Source: JALZDI01 sp035557095 (GTDB lineage: Bacteria > Actinomycetota > Actinomycetes > Propionibacteriales > Nocardioidaceae). From it: a stretch of DNA of 64,000 bases. The stretch spans positions 27,165 through 91,164 of the forward strand of contig DATMEB010000262.1 in NCBI GenBank assembly GCA_035557095.1, in the 5' to 3' direction. Both the position numbers and the translations under genes were made by a program. The notes under the pieces were generated by a model. That model was not told the DNA's origin. It saw only the letters and a program-made list of their open reading frames with translations, and searched no databases. Positions 8,651 through 17,040 of this stretch are shown in pieces; position 1 is the first letter of the stretch; each line of letters opens with the position of its first letter.

Positions 8651-9711
8651 GCCCCGGCCACCCACTCGGCGTAGAAGATGCCCATCCCGGCGGCCGTGCA
8701 CAGCCCGCAGATGATCCAGAACCGGATCACGATCGTGACCTCGGCCCAGCCCTTGAGCTCGAAGTGGTGCTGCAACGGCGCCATCCGGAAGAGGCGTCTG
8801 CCCTTGGTGGCCTTGAAATAGCCGACCTGCAGGATCACCGACAGCGTGATGATCACGAACAGCCCGCCGATCACCAGCAGCAGCAGCTCGGTGCGGGTCA
8901 GCACCGCGAGCCCGGCCAGGGCGCCGCCGAGCGACAGCGACCCGGTGTCGCCCATGAAGATCTTCGCGGGCGCGGCGTTCCACCACAGGAACCCGAAGCA
9001 GGCACCGGTCAGCGCCGCCGCGACCACGGCCAGGTCGTACGGGTCGCGCACCTCGTAGCAGCCGGGGCCGCCGTCGGTGGCGCAGCTCTGGTTGAACTGC
9101 CAGATGCACACCAGCGTGTACGCGCCGAACACCATCACCGACGCGCCGGTGGCCAGGCCGTCGAGGCCGTCGGTGAGGTTCACCGCGTTGCTCGTGCCGG
9201 AGACCATGATCAGCACCCAGACCACCACGAGCAGCGCCGGGAGCTGGAACTCGTGCAGGTCGCGGATGAACGAGATGTACTGCCCTGCCGGGTCGCGGCC
9301 GTTCTCGTCGGGGAACTGCAGCGCGAGTACGGCGAACACCACTGCGATCGTGGTCTGCCCGGCCATCTTGGCCTTGCTGCGCAGACCGAGGCTGCGTTGC
9401 TTGGAGATCTTGATGAAGTCGTCGAGGAACCCGACCATGCCGAGGCCGACGAACAGGAACAGCAGCAGCAGCGCCGACGCTGACGGCCACTCGGCGGTGA
9501 ACAGCTTCGCGCCGAGGTAGCCGATCACGACCGAGACGATGATGACCAGGCCGCCCATCGTGGGCGTACCCCGCTTGGTGTGGTGCGAGGTGGGGCCGTC
9601 GTCGCGGATCAGCTGGCCGTAGCCGTTGGCCACCAGGACGCTGATCGCCATCCGCGTACCCAGCAGGGTTCCGAGCAGGCCGAGCCCGCCGGCGAGCAGG
9701 ATCGCCCTCAT
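8647..9711 (-). CDS. mraY: Phospho-N-acetylmuramoyl-pentapeptide transferase MraY
   Basis: MraY transfers phospho-MurNAc-pentapeptide to undecaprenyl phosphate, forming lipid I, the first membrane step of peptidoglycan synthesis. The 354 residues form about ten membrane spans with the conserved cytoplasmic motifs GTPTMGGL, FLDDFIK, NLTDGLDGLA and FMGDTGSLSLGG, and the C-terminal substrate loop LQHHFELKGW. It overlaps murD and murF by 4 nt on each side. Confidence 0.97.
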   Translation of the reverse strand: MRAILLAGGLGLLGTLLGTRMAISVLVANGYGQLIRDDGPTSHHTKRGTPTMGGLVIIVSVVIGYLGAKLFTAEWPSASALLLLFLFVGLGMVGFLDDFIKISKQRSLGLRSKAKMAGQTTIAVVFAVLALQFPDENGRDPAGQYISFIRDLHEFQLPALLVVVWVLIMVSGTSNAVNLTDGLDGLATGASVMVFGAYTLVCIWQFNQSCATDGGPGCYEVRDPYDLAVVAAALTGACFGFLWWNAAPAKIFMGDTGSLSLGGALAGLAVLTRTELLLLVIGGLFVIITLSVILQVGYFKATKGRRLFRMAPLQHHFELKGWAEVTIVIRFWIICGLCTAAGMGIFYAEWVAGA

Positions 9712-11126
9712 CCGTGTGCCCCTTCCCGGACTGCGTCCGGCCGGTCCAGCAGCGCGGCCGCGACGCGCTCGAGGCCGGCTCCGCGCGAGGCCTTGACCAG
9801 CACCACGTCACCGCTGCCGATGTCGTCGGCGAGGAACCGCAGCGCGGCGTCGATGTCGGGCACGAACACCGACTCGCCGGCCCAGGACCCCTCCAGCGAG
9901 GCGCCGAGGTGGATGGGCTTGGCACCCTCCCCGACCACCACCAGGCGGGACACGTCCAGGCGGACGGCGAGCCGTCCGACGGCGTCGTGCTCGTCGCGGC
10001 TGCCGGGCCCGAGCTCGAGCATCTCGCCGAGCACGGCGACGGTTCGGCGGTCCCGGGCGCCGATCACGGCCAGCGTCTTCAGCGCGGCGCGCATCGAGTC
10101 GGGGTTGGCGTTGTAGGCGTCGTTGACGACGGTCACGCCGTCGGCACGTTCGCTGACCTCCATGCGCCACCGGGACCGGGCCGACACGTGCTCGAGAGCG
10201 GTGGCGACGTCGTCGAGCGGGACACCGAGCGCGAGGGCGACGGCGGCCGCGGCCGCGGCGTTGCCGGCCTGGTGCTCGCCGACGAGCGGCAGCGCCACGT
10301 CCACGGACTCACCAGCGGCCGCGAGGCCGATCTGCGGACGCCCGAGCGCGTCCATGCGCAGCGACGTGATGCGGAGGTCGGCGCGGGAAGAGCTGCCGAA
10401 GGTCATGACCCGCCCGCGTGTGCGCGAGGCCATCGCGGACACCAGCGGGTCGTCGGCGTTGAGCACGGCGACACCGCTCTCGTCGAGTGCCTCGACCAGC
10501 TCGCCCTTGGTCTGCGCGATCCCCTCCCGGTCGCCGAACTCGCCGAGATGAGCGACGCCGACGTTGAGCACGACGGCGACGTCGGGGCGCACCAGCCCGG
10601 CGAGGTAGCCGATGTCGCCGACGTGGCGCGCGCCCATCTCCAGCACCAGATGGCGCGTGGAGGCGTCGGCGCGCAGCACCGTCAGCGGCAGCCCGAGCTC
10701 GTTGTTGTACGACCCCGCCGTCGCCACCGTGGGCCCGACGCGGTCGAGGATCTGGGCGAGGACGTCCTTGGTCGTCGTCTTGCCCTGCGAGCCCGTGAGC
10801 CCCACGACCCGGCAGTCGGGAAGCCGGTCGCGTACGACGGAGGCGAGGCGGCCGAGTGACTCCACCACGTCGTCGACGACCACGCACGGCACGTCGACCG
10901 GACGCGACGCGAGCACAGCCGCGGCACCCTGCTCGACGGCGACGACCGCGAAGTCGTGACCGTCCACGTGCTCGCCTTGCACGGCCACGAACAGCCCGCC
11001 GGGCTCGGGGGCACGTGAGTCGACGAACGCCGGCCCGGTGACCTGCACGCGGCCCGGATCGCCGTGGCCGTCGTGGGTTCGGCCTCCGACGACCTCGGCG
11101 ACCTCGGCGAGCGTCATCGGGATCAT
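9708..11126 (-). CDS. murF: UDP-N-acetylmuramoyl-tripeptide--D-alanyl-D-alanine ligase MurF
   Basis: MurF adds D-Ala-D-Ala to complete the cytoplasmic pentapeptide precursor. From the ATG at 11126 the protein is 472 aa, with the ATP loop GSQGKTTT (112-119), AGSYNNELGLPLT, LEMGARHVGDI and NDAYNANPDSM, all typical of MurF. The start overlaps the murE stop as ATGA. A longer open frame runs into murE but has no homology there. Confidence 0.97.
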   Translation of the reverse strand: MIPMTLAEVAEVVGGRTHDGHGDPGRVQVTGPAFVDSRAPEPGGLFVAVQGEHVDGHDFAVVAVEQGAAAVLASRPVDVPCVVVDDVVESLGRLASVVRDRLPDCRVVGLTGSQGKTTTKDVLAQILDRVGPTVATAGSYNNELGLPLTVLRADASTRHLVLEMGARHVGDIGYLAGLVRPDVAVVLNVGVAHLGEFGDREGIAQTKGELVEALDESGVAVLNADDPLVSAMASRTRGRVMTFGSSSRADLRITSLRMDALGRPQIGLAAAGESVDVALPLVGEHQAGNAAAAAAVALALGVPLDDVATALEHVSARSRWRMEVSERADGVTVVNDAYNANPDSMRAALKTLAVIGARDRRTVAVLGEMLELGPGSRDEHDAVGRLAVRLDVSRLVVVGEGAKPIHLGASLEGSWAGESVFVPDIDAALRFLADDIGSGDVVLVKASRGAGLERVAAALLDRPDAVREGAHG

Positions 11127-12706
11127 GGGGCCGCGCCGATGCGTCGCCCGGGGCGGCCCTCGGTCAGCGCCTCCCACGCCACCGCGCGGTCGTCGAACGG
11201 ATGGATCACGCCGGCGATCTCCTGCCCCTGCTCGTGTCCCTTGCCGGCGACCAGTACGCAGTCGCCGGGTCGCGCCATCGCGATCGCGCGGTGGATCGCC
11301 GTGCGCCGGTCGCCGACCTCGACCAGCTCGGCCTGCTCGGCCTGCTCGACCTGCCGGGCGCCGTCCAGCATCTCCGCGCGGATGTGCGCGGGGTCCTCGG
11401 TGCGCGGGTTGTCGTCGGTCACCACGAGCACGTCGGACAGCCGCGAGGCCGCGGCGCCCATCATCGGGCGCTTGCCGCGGTCGCGGTCGCCGCCGGCGCC
11501 GATCACCGTGATCACCCGTCCGGGCGTGACCGTGCGCAGCGCGGAGAGCACGGCGGTCACCGCGTCGGGCTTGTGCGCGTAGTCGACGACCGTGACGAAG
11601 TCCTGGCCCGCGTCGACCCGCTGGATCCGGCCGGGTACGCCGGTCAGCCCGGCCAGCCCGTCGACCACCTGGCGCAGGTCGTACCCCGCCTCGCCCAGCG
11701 CCGCGATCGCCGCCAGCGCGTTGGCAACGTTGAACGGGCCGGGCATGCCGATGCCCGCCACGAACCGGGTGCCGCCGGGCGCGACGACCACGAAGTCTGC
11801 GCCGTCGGCGCGCAGGCGTACGTCCTCGGCACGCCAGTCGGCGTCGCTTCCGTCCGCCGAGAACGTGCGGGTGGGGATCTGTGCACCCTCGACCAGCCGG
11901 CGCCCGTGCGCGTCGTCGACGTTGACCAGCGCGCGGCGTGCACGCCGCGGCGTGAACAGCGACGCCTTGGCCTGGAAGTAGTCCTCGACGTCGCGGTGGA
12001 AGTCGAGATGGTCGCGCCCGAGGTTGAGGAACACCGCCAGGTCGAACACCACCCCGTCGACGCGTCCCATCACCAGGGCGTGGCTGGAGACCTCCATGGC
12101 GCACGCGCGGATGTCCCGGTCGCGCATCAGCGCGAACAGCGCGTGCAGCTCGGGGGCCTCCGGCGTCGTCAGCGTGGTCTTGACGAACTGGCCGTCGAGC
12201 CGCGTGCCGACCGTGCCGATGACACCGCACGCCTCGTGCGCGCCCATCAGCCCGGCCTCGCACATGTAGGTGGTGGTCGTCTTGCCGTGCGTGCCGGTGA
12301 TCCCGACCGTGGTGAGCACCTCCGCCGGATGACCGTGCATGCGCGCGGCGAGCTCTCCGAGCACCCTGCGCGGGTGCTCGACCACGCATAGCGGCACCCC
12401 GTGGCCGGCAGCGCCAGGACCGGCGAGCATGTCCGCACCGGCGGCGTCGGTGAGCACAGCGATCGCGCCGGAGCCGACCGCCGACGCCGCGAACTCCGCA
12501 CCGTGCACTTTGCTGCCAGGCAGCGCGGCGTACAGGTCGCCGGGCTCAACCGTGCGGGAGTTCAGCGTCAGGCCGGTGACCTCGACCGGGTCGCCGCGCA
12601 CGATGCCCCCGACCCAGTCCGCGACCGTCTGCAGGCTCACGGGTGCCGTCCGCGGACGCGCGACAGCGACGGCGTTCGTGGCTGCGTCGGGCAGGTCATG
12701 GGGCAC
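11123..12706 (-). CDS. murE: UDP-N-acetylmuramoyl-tripeptide synthetase MurE (diaminopimelate-adding type)
   Basis: MurE adds the third amino acid of the stem peptide. The 527-aa protein has the ATP loop GTHGKTTTT (138-146), the lysine that is carbamylated in the family (K247 in FQAKASLF), and DNPRTE (432-437). The Arg of DNPR reads diaminopimelate in known enzymes; lysine-adding enzymes differ here. The cell wall therefore probably contains DAP, although meso- and LL-DAP cannot be separated from sequence. The GTG start is 6 nt after a TAGCCT hexamer, so a local leaderless transcript is possible besides read-through from ftsI. Confidence 0.96.
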   Translation of the reverse strand: MPHDLPDAATNAVAVARPRTAPVSLQTVADWVGGIVRGDPVEVTGLTLNSRTVEPGDLYAALPGSKVHGAEFAASAVGSGAIAVLTDAAGADMLAGPGAAGHGVPLCVVEHPRRVLGELAARMHGHPAEVLTTVGITGTHGKTTTTYMCEAGLMGAHEACGVIGTVGTRLDGQFVKTTLTTPEAPELHALFALMRDRDIRACAMEVSSHALVMGRVDGVVFDLAVFLNLGRDHLDFHRDVEDYFQAKASLFTPRRARRALVNVDDAHGRRLVEGAQIPTRTFSADGSDADWRAEDVRLRADGADFVVVAPGGTRFVAGIGMPGPFNVANALAAIAALGEAGYDLRQVVDGLAGLTGVPGRIQRVDAGQDFVTVVDYAHKPDAVTAVLSALRTVTPGRVITVIGAGGDRDRGKRPMMGAAASRLSDVLVVTDDNPRTEDPAHIRAEMLDGARQVEQAEQAELVEVGDRRTAIHRAIAMARPGDCVLVAGKGHEQGQEIAGVIHPFDDRAVAWEALTEGRPGRRIGAAP

Positions 12707-12712
12707 GGCGCG

Positions 12713-12718
12713 AGGCTA
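12713..12718 (-). promoter_or_regulatory. Candidate -10 box for leaderless murE transcript
   Basis: TAGCCT lies 6 nt before the murE GTG, at the 3' end of ftsI. The spacing would place the transcription start at or next to the start codon. No convincing -35 was seen. Confidence 0.4.
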
Positions 12719-12725
12719 CCGGCGG

Positions 12726-14612
12726 TCACCAGGTAGTCGGGAGTTTGGGGGCCCGAGACCCCGTCGGCGGTACGGCGTACTTCTGCAGCGCATAGCTGGT
12801 GATGTCGTGGAACACCGGCCCGCCGGCGGAGCCGCCGCCGTCGCCGCTGCTGGGGTCGTGCAGGACGACGTAGGTGAGGAACCGGGGCTCGTCGGCCGGC
12901 GCGAAACCCCCGAAGGAGATCGTGAACCCGTTGTAGAGCCCGGTCTCGGGGTCGACCCGGTCCGCGGTGCCGGTCTTCCCCGCGACGCGGTAGCCGGGGA
13001 TCGCGGCGTCCGGGGCTGTTCCGTCCTCGGCGGTCACGAGCTCCATCATCGACGTGACCGCGCGCGCGGCGTCCGCGCTCACCACCCGCCGCTGGTCGGG
13101 AGCGTCGTGGGGATGCATCTCCCCCTCGTCGTCGACGGACCCGCGCACCAGCGACGGCTCGATGCGAACGCCGTCGTTGGCGATCGTGGCCAGGGCCGAG
13201 GCCATCTGCAGCGCGGTCACCGACATCCCCTGCCCGAAGGCGATGGTGTCGTGCGTGATCGGCAGCCAGTCCTCCACCGCCGGGAGCAGCCCGGAGCTCT
13301 CCCCCTTCAGGGCGATGCCGGTCCGCTGCCCGAGACCGAACCTCGTGAGATAGCCGCGCAGCCGCTTGCTGCTCATCTCCTCGGCGGCCAGGACCGTGCC
13401 GATGTTGGAGGACTGCGCGATGACACCGGCCATGGTCAGCCGCAGCGTCGGGTGCGGGAACCAGTCCTTGATGCTCTCCGACTCACGCTGCAGCAGCGGC
13501 GGCACGGTGATCTTGGTACGCGGTGTGACCAGGCCGGCGTCGACGAGCGCGGACGCGGTGAGGGCCTTCTCCACACTGCCGGGCTCGTAGACGTTCTGCA
13601 CCGCAGGGCTGCCCAGGTTGCCGTTGGCGTCGTCGACCGGGCGGTTGGGGTCGAACGTCGGGTAGTCGGCCAGTGCGAGCAGCTCACCCGTGCGGGTGTC
13701 CATCGTGACGACCGAGCCGGACGACGACCCGGTCTGCCGCACCGCCTGGGCGAGCCGGCGCTGGGCGAACCACTGCAGGTCGCGGTCGATGGTCAGCCGC
13801 ACGTCGCGGCCCGGTTCGGGTTGGTCGACGGTGCTCTCGGCGAGCGGGATGCGCGTGCCGGTGGCGTCGGTCATGTACGTCGCGTGACCGTTCCTGCCGG
13901 TCAGCGTCTCGTCGAGCGCGAACTCCAGGCCTGCCAGGCCCTCACCGTCGGTGCCGACGAACCCGAGCATGTTGCTCGCGACGTCACCCGCGGGGTAGGT
14001 GCGCAACGGGTCGTCCTCGACGTACACACCGGTCAGGTTGCGCCGGTCGAGCTCGCCCATCACGTTCTTGACCTGGGCGGGCAGAACCCGACGGGCGAGG
14101 AACTCGTAGCGGGACCCGGGGGCGCGCAGGGCGGACAGCAGGTCGAAGTAGGAGAGGTCGAGGCGCCGCGACAGGACGGCGGCCGTCGCCGGTGCGTCGT
14201 TGACCATGGTCGGGTCGGTGACCAGCCGGTGCGCGGCGACCGTCTCGGCCATGACGGTGCCGTCGCGGTCGACGATGTCGCCGCGCGGCGCGGGGAGCGT
14301 CACCTCGGTCGCACCGTCGAGCCGGTCGGCCTTCTCGGTGTAGGCGTAGGCCTCGATGCCCTGGATCTGCACCAGCCGGCCGGCGAACAGCGTGAGCACG
14401 AACATCAGCAGGATCAGGCTGGAGCGCAGCCGGAACTTCGGCCCGGCCAGCTTGAACCTGCGGGGCGGGCGGCGGGTGCGGGCCCGCGGACTCCTCGGGT
14501 GCGGGCGCCTGTCTCTTTGGCTGCTGTCTCTTTGGCTGCCGTCTCGTCGGCTGCTGTCGCGCCGGCTCCTCTCGCGCTGCCGCCCTCTCGGCGAAGGCTT
14601 GCGCTGGGTCAC
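12726..14612 (-). CDS. ftsI: Septal peptidoglycan transpeptidase FtsI (class B PBP, PBP3)
   Basis: FtsI cross-links septal peptidoglycan and works with FtsW. The 628-aa protein has a long basic N-terminus, one transmembrane segment (about 64-80), a pedestal domain, and the penicillin-binding domain with SVEK (catalytic Ser346, Lys349), SSN (401-403) and KTG (546-548). The cytoplasmic tail contains a pentapeptide repeat (RDSSR, RDGSQ, RDSSQ) encoded by 15-bp tandem repeats. The start overlaps the end of the ftsL-like gene by 4 nt, and murE begins 19 nt after the stop. Confidence 0.96.
   Translation of the reverse strand: MTQRKPSPRGRQRERSRRDSSRRDGSQRDSSQRDRRPHPRSPRARTRRPPRRFKLAGPKFRLRSSLILLMFVLTLFAGRLVQIQGIEAYAYTEKADRLDGATEVTLPAPRGDIVDRDGTVMAETVAAHRLVTDPTMVNDAPATAAVLSRRLDLSYFDLLSALRAPGSRYEFLARRVLPAQVKNVMGELDRRNLTGVYVEDDPLRTYPAGDVASNMLGFVGTDGEGLAGLEFALDETLTGRNGHATYMTDATGTRIPLAESTVDQPEPGRDVRLTIDRDLQWFAQRRLAQAVRQTGSSSGSVVTMDTRTGELLALADYPTFDPNRPVDDANGNLGSPAVQNVYEPGSVEKALTASALVDAGLVTPRTKITVPPLLQRESESIKDWFPHPTLRLTMAGVIAQSSNIGTVLAAEEMSSKRLRGYLTRFGLGQRTGIALKGESSGLLPAVEDWLPITHDTIAFGQGMSVTALQMASALATIANDGVRIEPSLVRGSVDDEGEMHPHDAPDQRRVVSADAARAVTSMMELVTAEDGTAPDAAIPGYRVAGKTGTADRVDPETGLYNGFTISFGGFAPADEPRFLTYVVLHDPSSGDGGGSAGGPVFHDITSYALQKYAVPPTGSRAPKLPTTW
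14511..14570. repeat. Four imperfect 15-bp tandem repeats in the ftsI N-terminus
   Basis: Units start at 14511, 14526, 14541 and 14556. The first two read GTCTCTTTGGCTGCT and GTCTCTTTGGCTGCC on the plus strand; the last two are diverged. They encode Ser/Arg/Asp-rich pentapeptides in the cytoplasmic tail of FtsI. Confidence 0.85.
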
Positions 14613-15148
14613 CGGCCGCTCCCTCCGCTTCCTGGTCCGGGCTCGCTCGCACCGCCGGCCCCCTCGGCCGCGCCTGCTCCCCCATTCCTACCGGTTCGCA
14701 CCGGCGAGGCGTGCTCGGCGCGCGGGGGCGTCAGGAAGTCGGCCGGGGCGACCGCGAGCGCCGGTGCCGCGTTGCCGAGCACCTTGCCGTCGGTGAGCCG
14801 CAGGAACGCCGGGCTGTCGTTGGGCACCATCCCCATCGCGGCCGCACGGTCGGCGACCCGCTGCGGTTCGCGCAGCTCGGCGACCTGGAGCTCCAGCGCC
14901 TCGCGCTGCTCGGTCAGCACCTGGGCGCGGTCCTCCATGTCGCGGGCCTGGAACGCACCCTGCTGCAGGGAGGTGTTGAGCACGAGCAGCCCGACCAGGC
15001 CGAGCCCCAGGACGGTGAGCACCAGCGCGGCGAACGGCACCCGTGGGGCGTTGGTCGTGCGTCCGCGAACGACCGAGAGGCGCGCCCGGTTCGTGACGGC
15101 ATCGGCGAAGCGGACACGGGCCCGCGTCGGGGCCAGGAACGAGCTCAT
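14609..15148 (-). CDS. ftsL: FtsL-like septum formation protein
   Basis: This 179-aa bitopic protein occupies the ftsL position between rsmH and ftsI. It has a basic N-terminus, one membrane span (about 40-60, FAALVLTVLGLGLVGLLVLN), then a coiled-coil stretch (about 62-100, rich in Gln/Glu/Arg heptads) and a Gly/Ala/Pro-rich tail. FtsL partners FtsB and FtsQ to activate FtsWI in the periplasmic space. Sequence conservation in this family is low, so the call rests on topology and position (compare Rv2164c). It overlaps both neighbours by 4 nt. Confidence 0.85.
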   Translation of the reverse strand: MSSFLAPTRARVRFADAVTNRARLSVVRGRTTNAPRVPFAALVLTVLGLGLVGLLVLNTSLQQGAFQARDMEDRAQVLTEQREALELQVAELREPQRVADRAAAMGMVPNDSPAFLRLTDGKVLGNAAPALAVAPADFLTPPRAEHASPVRTGRNGGAGAAEGAGGASEPGPGSGGSGR

Positions 15149-16095
15149 TCGACCTCCCTGATGCGTTCTGCTGCCCGTAGCCGGACCGATGCGGCCCGCG
15201 GGTTCGCCGCGACCTCCTGTGCGTCTGCCTGCTCTGCGCCTCGGGTGAGCAGTCGCAGCTGCGGCTGCTGGTCCGGTGGCACGATCGGCATGTCGGGGGG
15301 CGCGGTCGTGCGCGAGCGCTCCCCCAGTACCTGCTTGGTGAGCCGGTCCTCGAGCGAGTGGTACGACATCACCACCACCCGGCCGCCGAGTGCGAGCGCG
15401 TCGACGGCCGCCGGGAGTGCGCTGCGGAGTACGCCGATCTCGTCGTTGACCTCGATGCGCAGCGCCTGGAAGATCCGCTTTGCCGGATGGCCGGACCGGC
15501 GCGCGGCAGCCGGGATCGCGGCCGCGACGACGTCGACCAGCCGGGCGCTGGTGTCGAAGGGCTCGCGTTCGCGCTCACGCACGATGCGCTGCGCGATCCG
15601 CTGCGCGAACCGCTCCTCGCCGTACACCTTGAGCAGCCGGGCGAGCTCGGACACCGCGTAGGTGTTGAGCACGTCGGCCGCGCTCTGGCCGCGGGTGGGG
15701 TCCATCCGCATGTCCAGCGGCGCGTCCTTGGCGTAGGAGAACCCCCGCTCGCGCACGTCGATCTGCATCGACGAGACGCCGAGGTCGAACAGCACCCCCT
15801 GCACCCGGTCGTAGCCGAGCCGGTCGAGCACCTCGGGGATCTCGTCGTAGACCGCGTGCACGAGCGTGACGCGGGAGGAGAACTCGTGCAGCCGGGCACC
15901 CGCCCGCTCGATGGCCTGCGGGTCGCGGTCGATGCCCACCAGGTGCGCCTGCGGGCACTCGCGCAGCACGGCCTCGGCGTGACCGCCGAGGCCGAGCGTC
16001 GCGTCCACCAGGACCGCGCCGGCGCGCTCCAGCGGCGGGGCCACGAGGGCGACCACACGGTCGAGGAGGACGGGGACGTGGGCGGGTTCGGACAT
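15145..16095 (-). CDS. rsmH: 16S rRNA (cytosine1402-N4)-methyltransferase RsmH (MraW)
   Basis: RsmH methylates N4 of C1402 in 16S rRNA using S-adenosylmethionine. The 316-aa product starts MSEPAHVPVLL, has the SAM motif VDATLGLGGHAEAVL, GIDRDPQAI, FDLGVSSMQID and GRVVVMSYHSLEDR. I chose the ATG at 16095 because the family N-terminus HVPVLLDRV begins there; the upstream open frame overlaps the small membrane-protein gene in another frame. Confidence 0.97.
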   Translation of the reverse strand: MSEPAHVPVLLDRVVALVAPPLERAGAVLVDATLGLGGHAEAVLRECPQAHLVGIDRDPQAIERAGARLHEFSSRVTLVHAVYDEIPEVLDRLGYDRVQGVLFDLGVSSMQIDVRERGFSYAKDAPLDMRMDPTRGQSAADVLNTYAVSELARLLKVYGEERFAQRIAQRIVREREREPFDTSARLVDVVAAAIPAAARRSGHPAKRIFQALRIEVNDEIGVLRSALPAAVDALALGGRVVVMSYHSLEDRLTKQVLGERSRTTAPPDMPIVPPDQQPQLRLLTRGAEQADAQEVAANPRAASVRLRAAERIREVE

Positions 16096-16102
16096 CGCGG
16101 CG

Positions 16103-16267
16103 TCAGCTCGCGAGTGCCGTGAGGAGCAGCAGGGCCGCGGCGAGCACGCTCGACGCGACGGCGGAGAACGCCACGACGGCCAGGCCGTCCTTGACCTCCT
16201 CGCGCACACGCCGGCGCGGTCGCGCACACACGTGGCCGTCGGCCACGAGTCCGGCAACGACGTTCAT
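16103..16267 (-). CDS. Small membrane protein (54 aa) between mraZ and rsmH
   Basis: The product is 54 aa: a basic N-terminal half ending RRRVREEVKDG, followed by one hydrophobic segment (VVAFSAVASSVLAAALLLLT). The ATG at 16267 has a purine-rich GGGGGGC tract 4 nt upstream. It ends 7 nt before the rsmH start, so it is part of the dcw transcript. I do not recognise the family. Position suggests a divisome or envelope accessory, but no function is shown by sequence. Confidence 0.6.
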   Translation of the reverse strand: MNVVAGLVADGHVCARPRRRVREEVKDGLAVVAFSAVASSVLAAALLLLTALAS

Positions 16268-16333
16268 CCTGCCCCCCAGATCCCCCAGTGCTGCCGCCGC
16301 CGCCCGGACGGGCTTCGTGCGACCAGGTCCCCT

Positions 16334-16399
16334 CCCGCTCGCCCTGGGAAGCAGCCCTCTGGCACCGGGGAAGGTGCGCCAGAAGGCTGGGCGAGCGGG
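16334..16399 (-). promoter_or_regulatory. Long stem-loop between mraZ and the small dcw membrane protein
   Basis: A perfect 11-bp outer stem, CCCGCTCGCCC (16334-16344) with GGGCGAGCGGG (16389-16399), encloses AGCC/GGCT, CTGGC/GCCAG and ACC/GGT pairs around a GGGGAA loop. No U-tract follows in the direction of transcription, so a simple intrinsic terminator is uncertain. It could be an attenuator or processing site that sets the ratio of mraZ to downstream dcw transcript. Confidence 0.55.
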
Positions 16400-16459
16400 G
16401 CGGAGACCTCGTCGTACGACGCTCGTCGCCGGATCGGTTGGCGGGCTGGTCGGTGGGCT

Positions 16460-16495
16460 GGTCACTGAACTCATCACTGGGCTCATCACTGGGAT
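16460..16495. repeat. Three 12-bp tandem repeats downstream of mraZ
   Basis: GGTCACTGAACT, CATCACTGGGCT and CATCACTGGGAT follow each other at 16460, 16472 and 16484. They lie in the non-coding stretch between mraZ and the hairpin at 16334-16399. Confidence 0.7.
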
Positions 16496-16552
16496 CACCA
16501 CCGTGCGGTCAACGGTTCGTGCTGGGTCCTCGTGGGACCTCCCTGGGCCGAC

Positions 16553-16984
16553 CTACAAGATTCCGGGCAGCACCTCCTCGGAGAGATCCGCGAACGCCTG
16601 CTCCTGCTCGCCGGAGTAGCGCTGCCAGGACTCGGCGTCCCAGACCTCGACACGGTTCATCGCGCCGATGACCACGCAGTCGCGGGACAGCGAGGCGTAC
16701 TCACGCAGCATCGGCGGGATCGTGATGCGCCCCTGCTTGTCGGGCGTCTCGTCGGAGGCGCCGGCGAACAGCATGCGCATGTAGTCGCGCGCCTTCTTGT
16801 TGGTCACCGGAGCCTGTCGGAACTGCTCGGTCAGCGCGGAGAACTCGGCCACCGGCCAGACGTAGAGACAACGCTCCTGTCCCCTGGTGATCACGAGGCC
16901 CTCCAACATCTCGTCGCGGAACTTCGCGGGAAGAAACAACCGGCCCTTGTCGTCGAGGCGCGGGGTGTGGGTGCCGAAGAACAT
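16553..16984 (-). CDS. mraZ: Transcriptional regulator MraZ
   Basis: MraZ is an AbrB-fold DNA-binding protein that represses the dcw promoter and its own gene. The 143-aa product holds the two SpoVT/AbrB-like repeats: DDKGRLFLPAKFRDEM (about 11-26) and DKQGRITIPPMLREY (about 82-96). The ATG at 16984 follows GGGAGG by 7 nt. A four-copy operator of the expected type sits immediately upstream, so autoregulation is likely. Confidence 0.97.
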   Translation of the reverse strand: MFFGTHTPRLDDKGRLFLPAKFRDEMLEGLVITRGQERCLYVWPVAEFSALTEQFRQAPVTNKKARDYMRMLFAGASDETPDKQGRITIPPMLREYASLSRDCVVIGAMNRVEVWDAESWQRYSGEQEQAFADLSEEVLPGIL

Positions 16985-17000
16985 CGGCGCTCACCTCCCG

Positions 17001-17040
17001 TTCCTCCAATGCGCTCCACCGTACACCACTTCTCCCCACC
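17001..17040 (-). promoter_or_regulatory. MraZ operator: four 10-bp direct repeats, overlapping a candidate mraZ promoter
   Basis: On the coding strand the 40 nt fall into four decamers: GGTGGGGAGA, AGTGGTGTAC, GGTGGAGCGC and ATTGGAGGAA. A TGG core recurs every 10 bp. Known MraZ sites are TGGGN direct repeats with 5-nt spacers, that is the same 10-bp period. A candidate promoter (TTGGCG at 17040-17045, 16-nt spacer, TACGGT at 17018-17023) overlaps the repeats, which fits repression by MraZ. Confidence 0.75.
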
